Counted from the stretch's first letter, positions 53,953-62,396 are shown. The stretch is DNA of 64,000 nucleotides from Shewanella sp. GD04112 (GCF_029835735.1 NZ_JAOEAL010000001.1:2852001-2916000); one strand, 5' to 3'. Numbers and translations are program-made. The notes: generated by a model from the sequence alone, not told the origin.

Positions 53953-54441
53953 TTAGTGGTGGTGACCGCCTACACCGTGGGCATGACCGTGGGCGATTTC
54001 TTCATCGGTCGCATCACGGGCACCAACCACTTCGATATCGAAGGTTAAGTCACGGCCCGCTAATGGATGGTTAACATCCACAGTCGCCATAAACTTACCC
54101 ACTTTGACGATAGTCACTTGACGTTGACCCTGATCAGTGTGAACCACAGCCGTCATGCCTGGCTTCCACACGCTAGCGCCTAACAGGTGCTTCACAGAAA
54201 CACGCTGCTGCGCCGCTTCACCTTCGATACGTTGACCATAGGTTTCAGTGCATGGCAGAGTAACAGTGAACTTTTCACCAATCGCTTTACCATTAATCGC
54301 ATTCTCAACACCTGGCATCATGTTGTCATGGCCGTGTAAGTAAGCAATCGGTTCGCGACCTTCGTTCGTCTCGATCACTTCGCCTTTTTCGTCGCGCAGG
54401 GTGTAGTTAAACTGCACAACCATATCGTCTTTAATGCTCAT
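53953..54441 (-). CDS. slyD: FKBP-type peptidyl-prolyl isomerase SlyD
   Basis: Prolyl isomerase and metallochaperone of 162 residues. FKBP part begins MSIKDDMVVQFNYTLRDEKGEVIETN; the chaperone insert-in-flap spans about 70-120 (PCTETYGQRIEGEAAQQRV). The C-terminal tail is short, HGHAHGVGGHHH, with six histidines, against about 45 His/Cys-rich residues in E. coli SlyD; still likely nickel- or other metal-binding. Start at 54441 with AAGGAT upstream. Confidence 0.93.
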   Translation of the reverse strand: MSIKDDMVVQFNYTLRDEKGEVIETNEGREPIAYLHGHDNMMPGVENAINGKAIGEKFTVTLPCTETYGQRIEGEAAQQRVSVKHLLGASVWKPGMTAVVHTDQGQRQVTIVKVGKFMATVDVNHPLAGRDLTFDIEVVGARDATDEEIAHGHAHGVGGHHH

Positions 54442-54649
54442 CGAATATCCTTTGATTTGCTTCGATTTCAAATGTCGGCCGAGCTTAACAAAACTGGCCT
54501 TTGCACTCCACTGTTTTATCCCTGCGATACATCACCAAAGCTTAAGCGGCAGCGGTTCAGCAAGCCCCACGCCTAAAGTGGCATGGGTTGAGTAAACCAC
54601 AGGCCACTTGCGGCAATATTCGCAGGCAGTCCGACACTACCTAAAGACT

Positions 54650-55942
54650 TTAGAGTGAAATCCCCAATGCGCTAAAGACTTCAGGGCTTGGGAAACCGTC
54701 AGCAATCATATTCTTACTGCGCTGGAATGCTTGGATCCCCGCCGAAGAGTTACGCCCAAGTACGCCGTCGGGTTTACCGACATCGAAGCCTGATTCATTC
54801 AACTTGGTTTGTAACTGTTTGATTTGCTCACGACTCAAACGTGGCTGCTCGGGCGGTGCCACTTTTAATGGTTCGCCACCATTAATTCTATCGGCCAAAT
54901 GACCAACGGTAATGGCGTAAAACTCAGAGCGGTTCCAACGCATGATCACATTGAAGTTTTCATAGCCTAAAAACGCGGGACCAGTATGACCCGAGGGCAA
55001 ATACAGCGCCGCCTTCATATCGATAGCGGGTAAAGGCAGTCCATTACTTTGCACTACGGATTGCGCCGCCCATTGGGATAGCGGCTGCGCCTGTTTAGCG
55101 CCAAGGTTTTCATAGTTGAAATTGCGCGGCAATATCACTTCACGCCCCCAACGCTCATTGCGTTGCCAGCCTAAGTGCTGCAAAAAATTCGCCGCCGAAG
55201 TGAGTGCATCTTCGGTGCTATTCCACAAATCGGCCTTACCGTCGCCATCCCCATCGATGGCATATTTTGCATAGGCCGAGGGCATAAACTGGGTGTGCCC
55301 CATGGCGCCGGCCCAAGAGCCCACCATCGTACTCTTATCAAAGCCGTATTTTTCTTTTAACTTAAGCGCTTGCATCAGCTCAGTCGTAAAATAGCCACTG
55401 CGACGCGGCTCACAGGCCAAGGTAGCAAGGGAATCTAACACGGACATTTTACCTTTGTAGGAACCGTAGTTAGTCTCAAGTCCCCAGAAAGACAGAATAT
55501 ATTGTGGTGGCACACCGTATTCCTGCGCCAATTTATCGAGCAGTGCACGGTGTTTTTTCAGTAAACGGCGGCCTTCATTCACCCGCCAATCGGTCGCCCG
55601 CTTAGTAAAATAATTGTTGAAGGTTTGGCTAAATTCGGGCTGAGCTTGGTCAAGCTCAATCACTTTAGGCACAAACTGCAAACTGGCGACTGTATCTTGA
55701 ATAGTGGCTTCGGATAAGCCTTCGGTACGTGCGCGCTCCTGTAGGTTAGCCACACAGGTCGGAAATGCCGCGGCATGGGCGGCGATGGTGTCACTGAGCG
55801 GCATTTCTTGCACGGCGGCCTGCGTCTCGGCGATCGCAGTTTGAGTCGTACCGCCGGAGGTTGGCGCGCTCGAACACGCACTTAAGCTCACACACGCGGC
55901 GATGCTGGCAGCAAGATAGGACATTCCTTTCAGTTTGATCAA
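54650..55942 (-). CDS. Lytic murein transglycosylase with peptidoglycan-binding domain (MltB family)
   Basis: Predicted lipoprotein (LSAC lipobox) of 430 residues. The catalytic domain (about 60-345) shows WGLETNYGSYKGKMSVLDSLATLA with the catalytic Glu, GSWAGAMGHTQFMPSAYAKYAID and NFNVIMRWNRSEFYA. A C-terminal PG_binding_1 domain begins QIKQLQTKLNESGFDVGKPDGVLG. Start is TTG with AAGGAG eight bases upstream; ATG 55924 has AAAGGA too close. It cuts glycan strands to 1,6-anhydro-muropeptides in the outer-membrane-facing periplasm. Confidence 0.93.
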   Translation of the reverse strand: MIKLKGMSYLAASIAACVSLSACSSAPTSGGTTQTAIAETQAAVQEMPLSDTIAAHAAAFPTCVANLQERARTEGLSEATIQDTVASLQFVPKVIELDQAQPEFSQTFNNYFTKRATDWRVNEGRRLLKKHRALLDKLAQEYGVPPQYILSFWGLETNYGSYKGKMSVLDSLATLACEPRRSGYFTTELMQALKLKEKYGFDKSTMVGSWAGAMGHTQFMPSAYAKYAIDGDGDGKADLWNSTEDALTSAANFLQHLGWQRNERWGREVILPRNFNYENLGAKQAQPLSQWAAQSVVQSNGLPLPAIDMKAALYLPSGHTGPAFLGYENFNVIMRWNRSEFYAITVGHLADRINGGEPLKVAPPEQPRLSREQIKQLQTKLNESGFDVGKPDGVLGRNSSAGIQAFQRSKNMIADGFPSPEVFSALGISL

Positions 55943-56348
55943 ATCAATTACTCCTTCAGTCAGCGCTAAGAATGTATCTTAGCTGAGCGAGGCAAGAGGT
56001 GGATCACCCCAAGCCAAGAGAGATACGATATTTAGCCATAAACAGGTTGCCGCTGTGTTGATGGGACAACAAACAGAGCAACGGCCAAACATCCACGAAA
56101 CTATTTTCTCCCCCAGAAAATCGAGCCAGATACTCACCAACAATCAGTAAACATTATCGGTGCCTCTGCTCGGCACATCCTGACCCATAGCGCCCGCTAA
56201 CACAATGCTTATCACCACAAATCGCCAGATAAATTCACTTATTGCTCAGTTAACCAACAGCGAAAAAATCTTAGCAAAGAATCCCTTGGACTATCTATCC
56301 GTTGCCGTATAATGGACAAGTTAACAGCATACTTCAAAGAGACCTATC
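55943..56348. other. Intergenic region between the transglycosylase and DUF2750 genes
   Basis: 406 bp without a gene. Only the promoter at 56286-56313 is identified. Confidence 0.6.
56286..56313 (+). promoter_or_regulatory. Sigma-70 promoter of the DUF2750 gene
   Basis: TTGGAC (56286-56291), 16-base spacer and TATAAT (56308-56313), the latter a perfect -10 box. Transcription would start near 56320, about 30 bases before the ATG. Confidence 0.7.
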
Positions 56349-56708
56349 ATGACTGAAATCAACGCGGCGTTGGCTGGCTTTATCGAAAACGTAAAAGAAC
56401 ATCAAACACTCTGGGGTTTGATGGATGAAACTGGCGAAGGCTGGGTCGTTTGTGACTCGGGCGAGTTCGAAGATACTGATGTGATGCCTTTATGGTCGAG
56501 TGAAGCGCAGGCAAAATCTCACTGCACCGAAGAATGGAAAGACTACCAAGCGGTGGCCATTAGTCTCGAAGAATTCCTCGAGTACTGGGTATCGGATCTT
56601 AACGATGATGGCGTGTTGATTGGTGTTGATTGGCAGAGTGATGAAGACTGCTTAGAGTTAGATCCTATCGTTCTGGCGAAAGATTTAGTTGATGTTGAAG
56701 AGGTTTAA
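56349..56708 (+). CDS. DUF2750 domain-containing protein
   Basis: Acidic soluble protein of 119 residues with W-rich segments (LWGLMDETGEGWVVC, MPLWSSEAQAKSHCTEEWKDYQ, EFLEYWVSDLNDDGVLIGVDW) of the DUF2750 family. Function unknown. First of two plus-strand genes; the next starts 57 bp later. Confidence 0.85.
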   Translation: MTEINAALAGFIENVKEHQTLWGLMDETGEGWVVCDSGEFEDTDVMPLWSSEAQAKSHCTEEWKDYQAVAISLEEFLEYWVSDLNDDGVLIGVDWQSDEDCLELDPIVLAKDLVDVEEV

Positions 56709-56765
56709 TTCCATCAACCAAAACAGCAAGTTTAAGGCATCAAGGGCTGAGGTATTTAGCTCTTG

Positions 56766-57407
56766 ATGTCCGCTTTCCCTTGTATCGACATTCCCTTCGA
56801 TAAACGTCACCTCTGTTGGTTTTGCGGCGAACCCTGCAAAGACCGATTGGAATATCAAGCTGAGTCACACACGCCCCACCCAGCATTAGCCGTCCCTTGC
56901 TGCGCCGAATGCTTAAAATTGGCCCAAAAACATACCTTAACCTCTATCTGGGATTGCCGTGTGGCGGTTAAAGATGCCCTTATGAGCATTTATGCCAAGC
57001 ACTTAGCCATTGGGATTAATTGGACAGAGGAAGAGCTAGCCGAGTCTGAATTTTCCTGCAAAGTGTTTGAAGGCTTTAAAAAAAGCGCTTGGATGATGTA
57101 TCAAATAGCCCGTGACAGGATTAACTTTCCGGGCTGGCCGATCCAGCTTGAAGGAGTCGAACTCGAATGCCAGTTAGACAGTACCCGCTTTGAGTTTGAT
57201 GGGGTAACTTACACCTCTTTACCCGCCGCGATTCACTACTACAGCCAACAATTCTGCTTGGATCCAGTATTTTTTGCCGAGCTTATCCGATTAGTCGGCA
57301 GGCAGAGATTTAACTATGCCCTTAGGCTTGCGCGGATCCATATCGCCGCCGCCAAAGAGATGAAGCGCCAAGTCCTTGCCGATGTTAAAGCCGAACTCAA
57401 TCAATAA
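56766..57407 (+). CDS. Hypothetical protein with N-terminal zinc-finger-like cysteines
   Basis: Protein of 213 residues. The N terminus has CWFCGEPCK (about residue 16), a CCAEC pair 26 residues later and a further Cys, so four or more cysteines could bind zinc. The middle (LTSIWDCRVAVKDALMSIYAKHLAIG) and the end (AARLARIHIAAAKEMKRQ-like, NYALRLARIHIAAAKEMKRQ) are helical. I do not recognise the family. Starts at ATG 56766, one codon after a TTG. Likely co-transcribed with the DUF2750 gene. Confidence 0.75.
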   Translation: MSAFPCIDIPFDKRHLCWFCGEPCKDRLEYQAESHTPHPALAVPCCAECLKLAQKHTLTSIWDCRVAVKDALMSIYAKHLAIGINWTEEELAESEFSCKVFEGFKKSAWMMYQIARDRINFPGWPIQLEGVELECQLDSTRFEFDGVTYTSLPAAIHYYSQQFCLDPVFFAELIRLVGRQRFNYALRLARIHIAAAKEMKRQVLADVKAELNQ

Positions 57408-57469
57408 GCCGTATCACGGTAAATCGTCTATATCACAGCAAATAGCCCGAGTTACGGCCAGTAGTACAT

Positions 57470-57497
57470 GTCACAAGTCACAAGTCACAAGTCACAA
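57470..57497. repeat. 7-bp tandem repeat, four copies
   Basis: Four exact GTCACAA units in a row, in the intergenic region between convergent genes. Confidence 0.9.
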
Positions 57498-57530
57498 GTG
57501 AAATACTCAAATCGAGTACTGAAAATAACG

Positions 57531-57562
57531 AGGCCGCCAATCGCAGGTTGCTAGGGCGGCCT
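57531..57562. terminator. Hairpin terminator before cheV
   Basis: Eight-base perfect stem AGGCCGCC / GGCGGCCT with a 16-base loop between convergent genes; no long T tract. Confidence 0.6.
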
Positions 57563-57607
57563 ATGGGGTTCAAACCTGTTATTGAATAATCGGTTAAATC
57601 AGTGGCG

Positions 57608-58552
57608 TTATTTGCCAATAACTTGTTTTAATCTGTCCTGCACCACTTCTACCAACAAGTCGGGCTGGAACTTAGAAATAAACCTGTCGCAGCCTACCTT
57701 TTCGACCATTGCATTATTAAAGCTGCCACTGAGTGAAGTATTTAAGGTGATAAATAAGTCCGACATGGCCTTATCGTTACGCACTTCATAGGTCAGTTTG
57801 TAGCCGTCCATCTCCGGCATTTCGGCATCGGTTATCATCATCAAAAGCTCTTGGGCGACATTCTTGCCTTCATCGCGCCATTTTTGCAGTAAATGCAATG
57901 CCTGCAAGCCATCTGAGGCTTCGATAATTTCAATCCCGAGTTGGCCTAAGGTCTCACGCACTTGACGCCTTGCTGTTGAAGAATCATCGACAATCAACAC
58001 CTTCTTACCGGGCATCTTGTCTAACAGACTCTCATCTAACACCCCTTCGGAGAGACGAATATCGTAATGGACGATTTCCGCTAATACTTTCTCGACATCG
58101 ATAATCGACACCAGTTGCGACTGGCCTTGGTATTCGATGCGGGTAATGGCCGTGAGGTAATTATTTCGCCCAGCCGTTTTAGGTGGCGGCATAATATCGC
58201 TCCAGGTCATGTTGATAATGTGCTCGACCTTACCGACTAAGAAACCCTGCACACTGCGGTTATATTCGGTGATGATCATATTGGCATCATCTCCCGGAGG
58301 CACAGGCTTAAAACCGATAGCCGAACGCAGGTCAATCACGGGAATCGACATGCCACGAATATTCGCCACCCCAAAAATATGGGGATGACTGCCGGGCATA
58401 GAATTTAATGGCGGTAACTTGACGACTTCTTTGACTTTAAAGACGTTAATCGCAAATAACTGGGTAGAGTTAATTCGAAACAGAAGCAGTTCGAGCCGAT
58501 TTTCACCGACGAGTTTGGTTCGTTGATCTACGGTTGCAAGCACGTTTGCCAT
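57608..58552 (-). CDS. cheV: Chemotaxis coupling protein CheV
   Basis: CheW-receiver fusion of 314 residues. CheW-like domain (about 15-160: FRINSTQLFAINVFKVKEVVKLP, HIFGVANIRGMSIPVIDL) couples chemoreceptors to CheA. Receiver domain (about 180-305) has VLIVDDSSTARRQVRETL, the phospho-acceptor Asp in MITDAEMPEMDGYKL and a final SKFQPDLLVEVV. Likely modulates adaptation in flagellar chemotaxis. No strong operon partner nearby. Confidence 0.95.
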   Translation of the reverse strand: MANVLATVDQRTKLVGENRLELLLFRINSTQLFAINVFKVKEVVKLPPLNSMPGSHPHIFGVANIRGMSIPVIDLRSAIGFKPVPPGDDANMIITEYNRSVQGFLVGKVEHIINMTWSDIMPPPKTAGRNNYLTAITRIEYQGQSQLVSIIDVEKVLAEIVHYDIRLSEGVLDESLLDKMPGKKVLIVDDSSTARRQVRETLGQLGIEIIEASDGLQALHLLQKWRDEGKNVAQELLMMITDAEMPEMDGYKLTYEVRNDKAMSDLFITLNTSLSGSFNNAMVEKVGCDRFISKFQPDLLVEVVQDRLKQVIGK

Positions 58553-58753
58553 AATGCGACTTCTCTACTTTGGAGGAACAGCTTTCCTCACCAGTGACGG
58601 ATTAAGCTAAATTATAGCGGTAAACTCACCATGAGAACCATGCGATAAGTCGATTTTATCTAAAAATTACAATCACTCGGCAATCCTTTATCCTTCGCAA
58701 GCGCCCCAATAAATAAATGATTCGCTTACGGCTATCGCCGCAATTTATCCCCT

Positions 58754-59368
58754 TTATGCCATGCGTTTTTGGGCCAACAGCATGCCCGAAAGATTGAGAA
58801 GATTTCTCTCGCAGAGGATCTCAAATCCCCCTTGGCGCAGTCCTGTTAACCATTCTTGATGGTTAAATCGATTCTGTTGTGGATGCTCAAACAACCGTCG
58901 ACTCAAGGGATTGCAAATGGCGGCGCGGTATAAATCTTCCACCACAAAGTAGCCGTTGGGTTTTAGCACCCTTGCCACCTCGGCAACCGCCGCTTGCCAA
59001 TCGGGAATATGGTGAAACACGGCGAAATTGAACACCACATCAAACTGGGCATTTGCAAAAGGCAATGCAGTAGCATCGGCAACACTGAATGCCAATTGGC
59101 TTAACCCATGGGGTGAATCATGCCAGCGCGCTTTAGCGGCGGCGACCATCTCAGGATCAAGATCGACGGCCGTCACTTGCTCAGCCCCAAAATGATCGCG
59201 GATCAACTGAATTCCGTTACCAAAACCACAACCAATTTCGAGGGCATGACGTAGATAAGGAAGGGGTTTGGGCATCATAGAAGTCAGTAGTGGCGCTTCA
59301 ACATGGTTTTGCAACCAAAAACGCAGTGGATGCTGGACTAACTTTTTCTCGAATGGATTTAACTTCAT
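58754..59368 (-). CDS. Class I SAM-dependent methyltransferase
   Basis: Soluble methyltransferase of 204 residues with the SAM motif LEIGCGFGNGIQLIRDHF near residue 43, VTAVDLDPEMVAAAKARW, and NFAVFHHIPDWQAAVAEVARVLKPNGYFVVEDL (UbiE-like motif). Substrate unknown. Start is divergent from the Lon-domain gene (about 95 bp apart), so it may share the ECF-promoter region, but no promoter of that type is visible on its strand. Confidence 0.88.
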   Translation of the reverse strand: MKLNPFEKKLVQHPLRFWLQNHVEAPLLTSMMPKPLPYLRHALEIGCGFGNGIQLIRDHFGAEQVTAVDLDPEMVAAAKARWHDSPHGLSQLAFSVADATALPFANAQFDVVFNFAVFHHIPDWQAAVAEVARVLKPNGYFVVEDLYRAAICNPLSRRLFEHPQQNRFNHQEWLTGLRQGGFEILCERNLLNLSGMLLAQKRMA

Positions 59369-59406
59369 CTCATCCCCTTAAATGAATCGGTTATTGCTTG
59401 GTACAC

Positions 59407-59434
59407 TGATCAAATTCTGTATATGGTACGTAAT
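59407..59434 (+). promoter_or_regulatory. ECF (RpoE-ChrR type) promoter of the Lon-domain gene
   Basis: TGATCA at 59407-59412, 16 bases, CGTAAT at 59429-59434. Same spacing and near-identical elements as the promoter before rpoE in this window. Transcription would begin near 59441, 24 bases before the chosen ATG. Confidence 0.75.
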
Positions 59435-59464
59435 GATATAGACATAAGTTCACTTGAGGCCACT

Positions 59465-60022
59465 ATGAAATTACCTCTTTTTCCTTTGCCAATCTGTTTA
59501 TTACCAGAGGGATATACTCAGTTGCGCATTTTTGAACCTAGGTATAAACGCTTAGTCGCTGAATCACTAAAATCGGCGGATGGGTTTGGCCTGTGTATGA
59601 CATCGGAAGATGGCAAAACCCTTTATCCCATCGGAACGCTGGTGCATATCATCGATTTTGAAACCTTACCCGATGGAATGCTCGGAATCAGCATTCAAGG
59701 AAAACAACGTTTCACATTCGGCGATATCAGCATAGAGTCGGACGGATTAAAACGCGCCGAGGTGAAGCTTATCGATAATTGGCCGAGTACGCCGATTGAA
59801 GACAATGAGCGTTACTTGAGTGAGATGCTGCAAAACATTCTTAAGGAGTTCCCCCAGCACCTGCAACATTATCAGGTGGAACAATTTGAAGATATCGCCT
59901 GGGTGTGCCAACGCTGGTTAGAAATTCTGCCGGTGCAAGCAGCAGAGAAATACTCTTGCATCAATGCGTTAGATCATCAACTGACACAGGATTTATTACA
60001 TACTGTCATTCAATCCGCTTGA
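59465..60022 (+). CDS. Stand-alone Lon substrate-binding (Lon-N/PUA-like) domain protein
   Basis: Protein of 185 residues consisting only of the N-terminal domain of Lon protease (MKLPLFPLPICLLPEGYTQLRIFEPRYKRLV ... GLCMTSEDGKTLYPIGTLVHI ... GISIQGKQRF). No AAA or protease domain follows. Start at 59465 has GAGG upstream and lies downstream of the promoter -10, whereas the earlier in-frame ATG at 59423 lies within the promoter spacer. It stands just before rpoE-chrR, and both have the same type of promoter. Confidence 0.88.
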   Translation: MKLPLFPLPICLLPEGYTQLRIFEPRYKRLVAESLKSADGFGLCMTSEDGKTLYPIGTLVHIIDFETLPDGMLGISIQGKQRFTFGDISIESDGLKRAEVKLIDNWPSTPIEDNERYLSEMLQNILKEFPQHLQHYQVEQFEDIAWVCQRWLEILPVQAAEKYSCINALDHQLTQDLLHTVIQSA

Positions 60023-60023
60023 G

Positions 60024-60050
60024 TGATCCAACTTCCCGCGCGCCACGTAT
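60024..60050 (+). promoter_or_regulatory. ECF promoter of rpoE-chrR (autoregulation)
   Basis: TGATCC at 60024-60029, 16 bases, CGTAT at 60046-60050, directly after the stop codon of the Lon-domain gene. This matches the TGATC / CGTA elements known for RpoE of the ECF11 (RpoE-ChrR) group, so the sigma factor probably drives its own operon. Confidence 0.8.
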
Positions 60051-60138
60051 TGCTCTGTATGCTTATCGAATGTCGGCCCTGACGTAACATCTTTTGTGAT
60101 GTTCAGACTGGATTGAACCTTAAGTAAAGAGCTCAATA

Positions 60139-60807
60139 ATGGAAAATTTTCAATCACATTTAGCGCAAAATCGCTATGATAGGCAGTTATCATCCCCTAT
60201 CGATATGGCTATGGAAAACGATAGCACTATTTCAACCGCCAATGAGCCAATCACAGATGCGGATCCTTTGACGCGCGCCATTATAAGAGTCGCAAATCAA
60301 CGGGATAAAGCCGCCTTTGCAGAATTGTTCAGCCATTTTATGCCCCAAATTCGCGCATTCGGTCTGCAACGCTTAAATCAGCAAGGGCTGGCCATGGATC
60401 TGGTGCAAGAAACCATGACCTTAGTGTGGACCAAAGCCCATTTGTACAATGCCGACAAAGGCTCGGTGGCGACTTGGGTATTTACCATTATGCGCAACCA
60501 GTGTTTCGACATGCTCAGGCGCATCCAACATAACCGTGAAGATGCCTTCGGAGATGATATTTGGCCTATTTACGATGTGGCCGTCAGTCAAGAAGGCGGC
60601 CCAGATCATAAACTCACCGCCAAGCTACTCGCGCACTTAGATGCCCTACCCCTGCCCCAACGCCAAGTGGTTCAAGGGATCTATATGCAAGAACTCACGC
60701 AACAAGAATTAGCCGATGCCTTAAAAGTCCCGATTGGTACGATAAAATCGCGACTCAGATTGGGGTTAGAAAAGCTGAAAAGCTTTTTGGAGACGCAACA
60801 TGATTAA
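60139..60807 (+). CDS. rpoE: ECF sigma factor of the RpoE-ChrR (singlet oxygen) type
   Basis: Sigma factor of 222 residues. Region 2 is about 60-130 (AFAELFSHFMPQIRAFG ... VQETMTLVWTKAHLYNADKGSVATWVFTIMRNQCFDMLRR) and region 4 about 165-218 (LPLPQRQVVQGIYMQELTQQELADALKVPIGTIKSRLRLGLEKLKSFL). The N-terminal 40 residues are a variable extension; an internal Met (60205) is the alternative start but has no ribosome-binding site. Overlaps chrR by 8 bp. In relatives this sigma responds to singlet oxygen and other oxidative stress. Confidence 0.93.
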   Translation: MENFQSHLAQNRYDRQLSSPIDMAMENDSTISTANEPITDADPLTRAIIRVANQRDKAAFAELFSHFMPQIRAFGLQRLNQQGLAMDLVQETMTLVWTKAHLYNADKGSVATWVFTIMRNQCFDMLRRIQHNREDAFGDDIWPIYDVAVSQEGGPDHKLTAKLLAHLDALPLPQRQVVQGIYMQELTQQELADALKVPIGTIKSRLRLGLEKLKSFLETQHD

Positions 60808-61495
60808 ACATCATCCCCATACCGATTTGCTGTTAGCCCATGCTCAAGGCGAGCTGCCTTTGTCTATGTCAATTGCCATTGCGGCCCATTGTGCCCTTTG
60901 CCACGAATGCCAATCGCAAGTTAGCCGCCTTACGGAGCAAGCTGCAGAACAGGCCTTTTTAGCGCCGAGCAACATCACTGAACAAGCTTTAATCAACGAA
61001 ACCGATTCAGCACAAGACGACGCTTGGCAGCAAATGTTGTCGCATATTATGGACTTGCCCGAAGCAACGCCAGCTGAAAGCGACTATCCCGCCAAAGCGA
61101 CGGTTTCCCTTAATCATAAGCATGTTCGCTATGAGATCCCGACAGTATTTCGCCAACATATTGCTCATCCATGGCAGCAGATTGGTAAAGTCAGCCGAAT
61201 GCGTTTCGATGTGGATGAAAGCCATACCCGCGCCAGCCTATTGCATATCGACGCCTTAGGTGAAATCCCGCAGCACACGCATAAGGGATACGAGCTGACC
61301 CTATTATTGGCGGGGGAATTTTCGGACCTCAACGGGCAGTATGTTCCCGGCGATTTCATCATCTTAGATGGCAACACACATCATTCACCTAAAACCCAGT
61401 CAGGCTGCCTCTGCTACACAGTTTTAGATGCGCCGTTATATTTTACCAAAGGGCTCAGTAAATTATTGAATCCCATTGGTGAGCTGATTTATTAA
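60800..61495 (+). CDS. chrR: Anti-sigma factor ChrR
   Basis: Zinc-dependent anti-sigma of 231 residues. The N-terminal ZAS domain has the HxxxCxxC motif as H-CAL-C-HE-C near residue 32, holding the sigma factor inactive. The C-terminal cupin (about 120-215) shows GEIPQHTHKGYELTLLLAGEFSDLNGQYVPGDFIILDG with metal-binding His/Glu. ChrR releases RpoE on singlet oxygen or peroxide stress. Co-transcribed with rpoE; start codon overlaps the rpoE end. Confidence 0.95.
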   Translation: MIKHHPHTDLLLAHAQGELPLSMSIAIAAHCALCHECQSQVSRLTEQAAEQAFLAPSNITEQALINETDSAQDDAWQQMLSHIMDLPEATPAESDYPAKATVSLNHKHVRYEIPTVFRQHIAHPWQQIGKVSRMRFDVDESHTRASLLHIDALGEIPQHTHKGYELTLLLAGEFSDLNGQYVPGDFIILDGNTHHSPKTQSGCLCYTVLDAPLYFTKGLSKLLNPIGELIY

Positions 61496-62030
61496 TCTCG
61501 CTGACATTTAAAATAAGCTGGCAGAGTGAATAACCGATAAACACGAACTCACAACAAAATACCAACAAGCCTTTTTCCCGCTGAGTAAAAAATAAACTTG
61601 CCAGCGGGAATTTTGCTGTTATACTGCCCGCCGTTTTGAGAAGTATCTTGTCGTTATCCTTTTTATATCGATTTGTACATTCGCGTAAGCAATGACAAAA
61701 ACGATCCTCACGAAGAAAGCCTACTACAAGTAAGTCCCACAAAAAATAATGAGTTAGTGATTTTCTGCATCGACTCAAAAACAGTGAACTATTTAATTAA
61801 ACCAATGTCATAGTACTGTCACTTTACTATGGTCAACTGGGCTAATTGAGATATTCCATTGACATAATCGCTGATATGCATTAGTTATCAATAAGGCATC
61901 TCTTGATTAATGATCATGGAATGGGTAACCTCAAGACTCATTAGTATCATCTTTCGCAATTATGCTAAGGATATTTTATTGTTATAACTTACTCACCCAA
62001 GGGTGAATTGAATTAAAAGGAGTGTGGCCT
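61496..62030. other. Non-coding stretch between chrR and a small gene
   Basis: 535 bp without a convincing gene. It has a hairpin CCCGCTG / CAGCGGG at 61577-61608 that may terminate the rpoE-chrR transcript, and a promoter at 61859-61887. Confidence 0.5.
61859..61887 (+). promoter_or_regulatory. Candidate sigma-70 promoter upstream of the 57-residue protein gene
   Basis: Perfect -35 TTGACA at 61859-61864, 17 bases, and TAGTTA at 61882-61887 as a weak -10. It leaves a 5' leader of about 140 bases, containing TCACCC/GGGTGA at 61993-62006 near the ribosome-binding site. Confidence 0.4.
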
Positions 62031-62204
62031 ATGTCATACAAAATTAACGGACATGAAATCACAGTGAACTTCCCTGTAGACTCTATTTCAGTTAACAAAA
62101 CATCCATTGCTTTTACCGATAGACAAGGTAAAAACAAGCAGACTTTTTCAAAGCGTACCGAAGCCTTAAACTTTATGAAATGGCTATTGTCGGCAAATAA
62201 ATAA
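62031..62204 (+). CDS. Hypothetical small protein
   Basis: Basic protein of 57 residues (MSYKINGHEITVNFPVDSIS ... SKRTEALNFMKWLLSANK) with no membrane segment. The start has a strong AAGGAG at eight bases. Not recognised. The pattern of alternating beta segments followed by a C-terminal helix suggests a small folded domain, possibly nucleic-acid or protein binding. Confidence 0.7.
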   Translation: MSYKINGHEITVNFPVDSISVNKTSIAFTDRQGKNKQTFSKRTEALNFMKWLLSANK

Positions 62205-62349
62205 GTCTCCTTGTGTACTCCTGAGAGTACCCAAAACGGTGTTTAGGTTTATTCGGTTCCCATTTTCCTCGCCATACCGAAGCCTAATGACCGTAATAGA
62301 TAGCCCAATATCACGATTTGCTATCCCTTTACGTCGAATGACGAACTCG

Positions 62350-62396
62350 TTTGGTTCAGGCGGTATCTAGCTCACACAGATACGTGCCGAACCAAA
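62350..62396. other. Strong intergenic hairpin of unknown function
   Basis: Interrupted palindrome: TTTGGTTC / GAACCAAA (eight pairs), then GGC / GCC, then TATCT / AGATA, around a nine-base loop; total 16 pairs. It has no T tract, so it is not a typical terminator, and it lies between two small plus-strand genes. Confidence 0.7.

Noticed and set aside
61455..61778. Minus-strand frame of 107 codons overlapping the end of chrR
   Set aside because: Overlaps a certain gene and has a Cys/Leu-rich product without features.
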